Below are positions 7,432 to 7,634 of a stretch of 7,634 nucleotides of DNA, piece by piece. The translations under genes and the position numbers were made by a program. The notes below the pieces were generated by a model, which ran no database searches, had not been told where the DNA came from, and was given only the letters and a program-made list of their open reading frames with translations. Source of the DNA: a bacterium TMED6 (GTDB lineage: Bacteria; Fidelibacterota; Marinisomatia; SCGC-AAA003-L08; D37C17); contig NHBL01000030.1 of the NCBI GenBank assembly GCA_002167465.1, positions 41,195-48,828 of the forward strand, in the 5' to 3' direction. Numbering within the stretch: position 1 is the first letter of the stretch; each line of letters starts with the position of its first letter.

Positions 7432-7634
7432 ATGGTTAAGAAAACAAAAACTGAAAATAAAAAAACTAAAAAAACTAATAGTTCTAGTGCGAAATTAAAA
7501 AAATTAAATTCTGAAATCAAAGATCTTAAAAATTCAATTGTTAATTTAAATGAAAAAAATTTAAGACTTATGGCTGAATTTGAAAATTTCAAAAAACGAA
7601 ACAATAAAATATTGAGTGATTCATATATTGTTTC
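7432..7634 (+). CDS. grpE: GrpE nucleotide-exchange factor for DnaK (partial, 3' end missing)
   Basis: An open frame of 67 codons runs off the right edge. The first 20 or so residues are a Lys/Thr/Ser-rich disordered tail. A charged, heptad-like helix (about 21-60) follows, typical of the long GrpE coiled coil. It contains LRLMAEFENFKKR at 44-56, which matches the conserved GrpE segment with AEFxNxxKR. GrpE forms a dimer that releases ADP from DnaK, and so works with DnaK and DnaJ in protein folding in the cytosol. The catalytic beta-domain is beyond the window. The gene lies 10 bases after ftsX, and the gene before it is not hrcA, the common neighbour elsewhere. No CIRCE-type inverted repeat is seen before it, so heat-shock control at this point is not supported. 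Confidence 0.88.
   Translation, partial: MVKKTKTENKKTKKTNSSSAKLKKLNSEIKDLKNSIVNLNEKNLRLMAEFENFKKRNNKILSDSYIV

Noticed and set aside
7046..7604. Minus-strand open frames opposite ftsX and grpE (7046-7264 and 7404-7604)
   Set aside because: Both are opposite recognised genes; the second is the reverse of the Lys-rich grpE start, which yields a Phe/Leu-rich artefact.
1..7634. A novel defence, mobile or RNA-based system
   Set aside because: There are no transposase, recombinase, nuclease or toxin-like motifs, no spaced direct repeats, no tRNA or rRNA stretches and no gap large enough for a non-coding RNA. The genes are mostly recognisable housekeeping and envelope functions.

Overview
The window is a dense run of eight protein-coding genes, all on the + strand. 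G+C is very low, roughly a quarter by eye, and the largest gap between genes is about 20 bases. TGA serves as a stop codon (bamD, nadD, ftsX and ftsE all end in TGA) and Trp is encoded by TGG, so the ordinary bacterial code applies. A BamD-type lipoprotein and an outer-membrane barrel protein show a Gram-negative (diderm) cell. The peptidase/TolB-propeller/barrel protein, the DUF5683-like membrane protein and the compact AT-rich layout resemble marine, streamlined members of the Marinimicrobia (SAR406) or a relative in the wider Fibrobacteres-Chlorobi-Bacteroidetes neighbourhood. That assignment is inference from remembered family resemblance, not from a search.

Layout. Bases 1-2562 hold the 3' part of a large gene. 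It encodes the end of a gluzincin-type metallopeptidase domain, a TolB-like beta-propeller and a C-terminal Omp85/BamA-like beta-barrel. Bases 2580-3527 encode a small membrane protein related to DUF5683. Bases 3527-4300 encode a BamD-like TPR lipoprotein. Bases 4297-4866 are nadD (NAD synthesis). Bases 4868-5875 encode a CaCA-family Na+/Ca2+ antiporter. Bases 5896-6546 and 6543-7421 are ftsE and ftsX (divisome ABC complex). Bases 7432-7634 are the start of grpE, cut by the right edge.

How they work together. Three junctions overlap (TAATG at 3525-3529, ATGA at 4297-4300, ATGA at 6543-6546) and the rest are 1-20 bases apart. No terminator-like hairpin or internal promoter is visible, so the whole window is best read as one transcription unit or part of one. 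The common thread is the envelope: outer-membrane protein assembly, membrane proteins, ion transport and division. A cofactor-synthesis gene and a chaperone co-factor gene are mixed in. There are no RNA genes, mobile elements, CRISPR arrays or non-coding stretches longer than about 20 bases. I see no convincing evidence of a new defence or other exotic system; the most unusual object is the three-part peptidase/propeller/barrel protein at the left edge.
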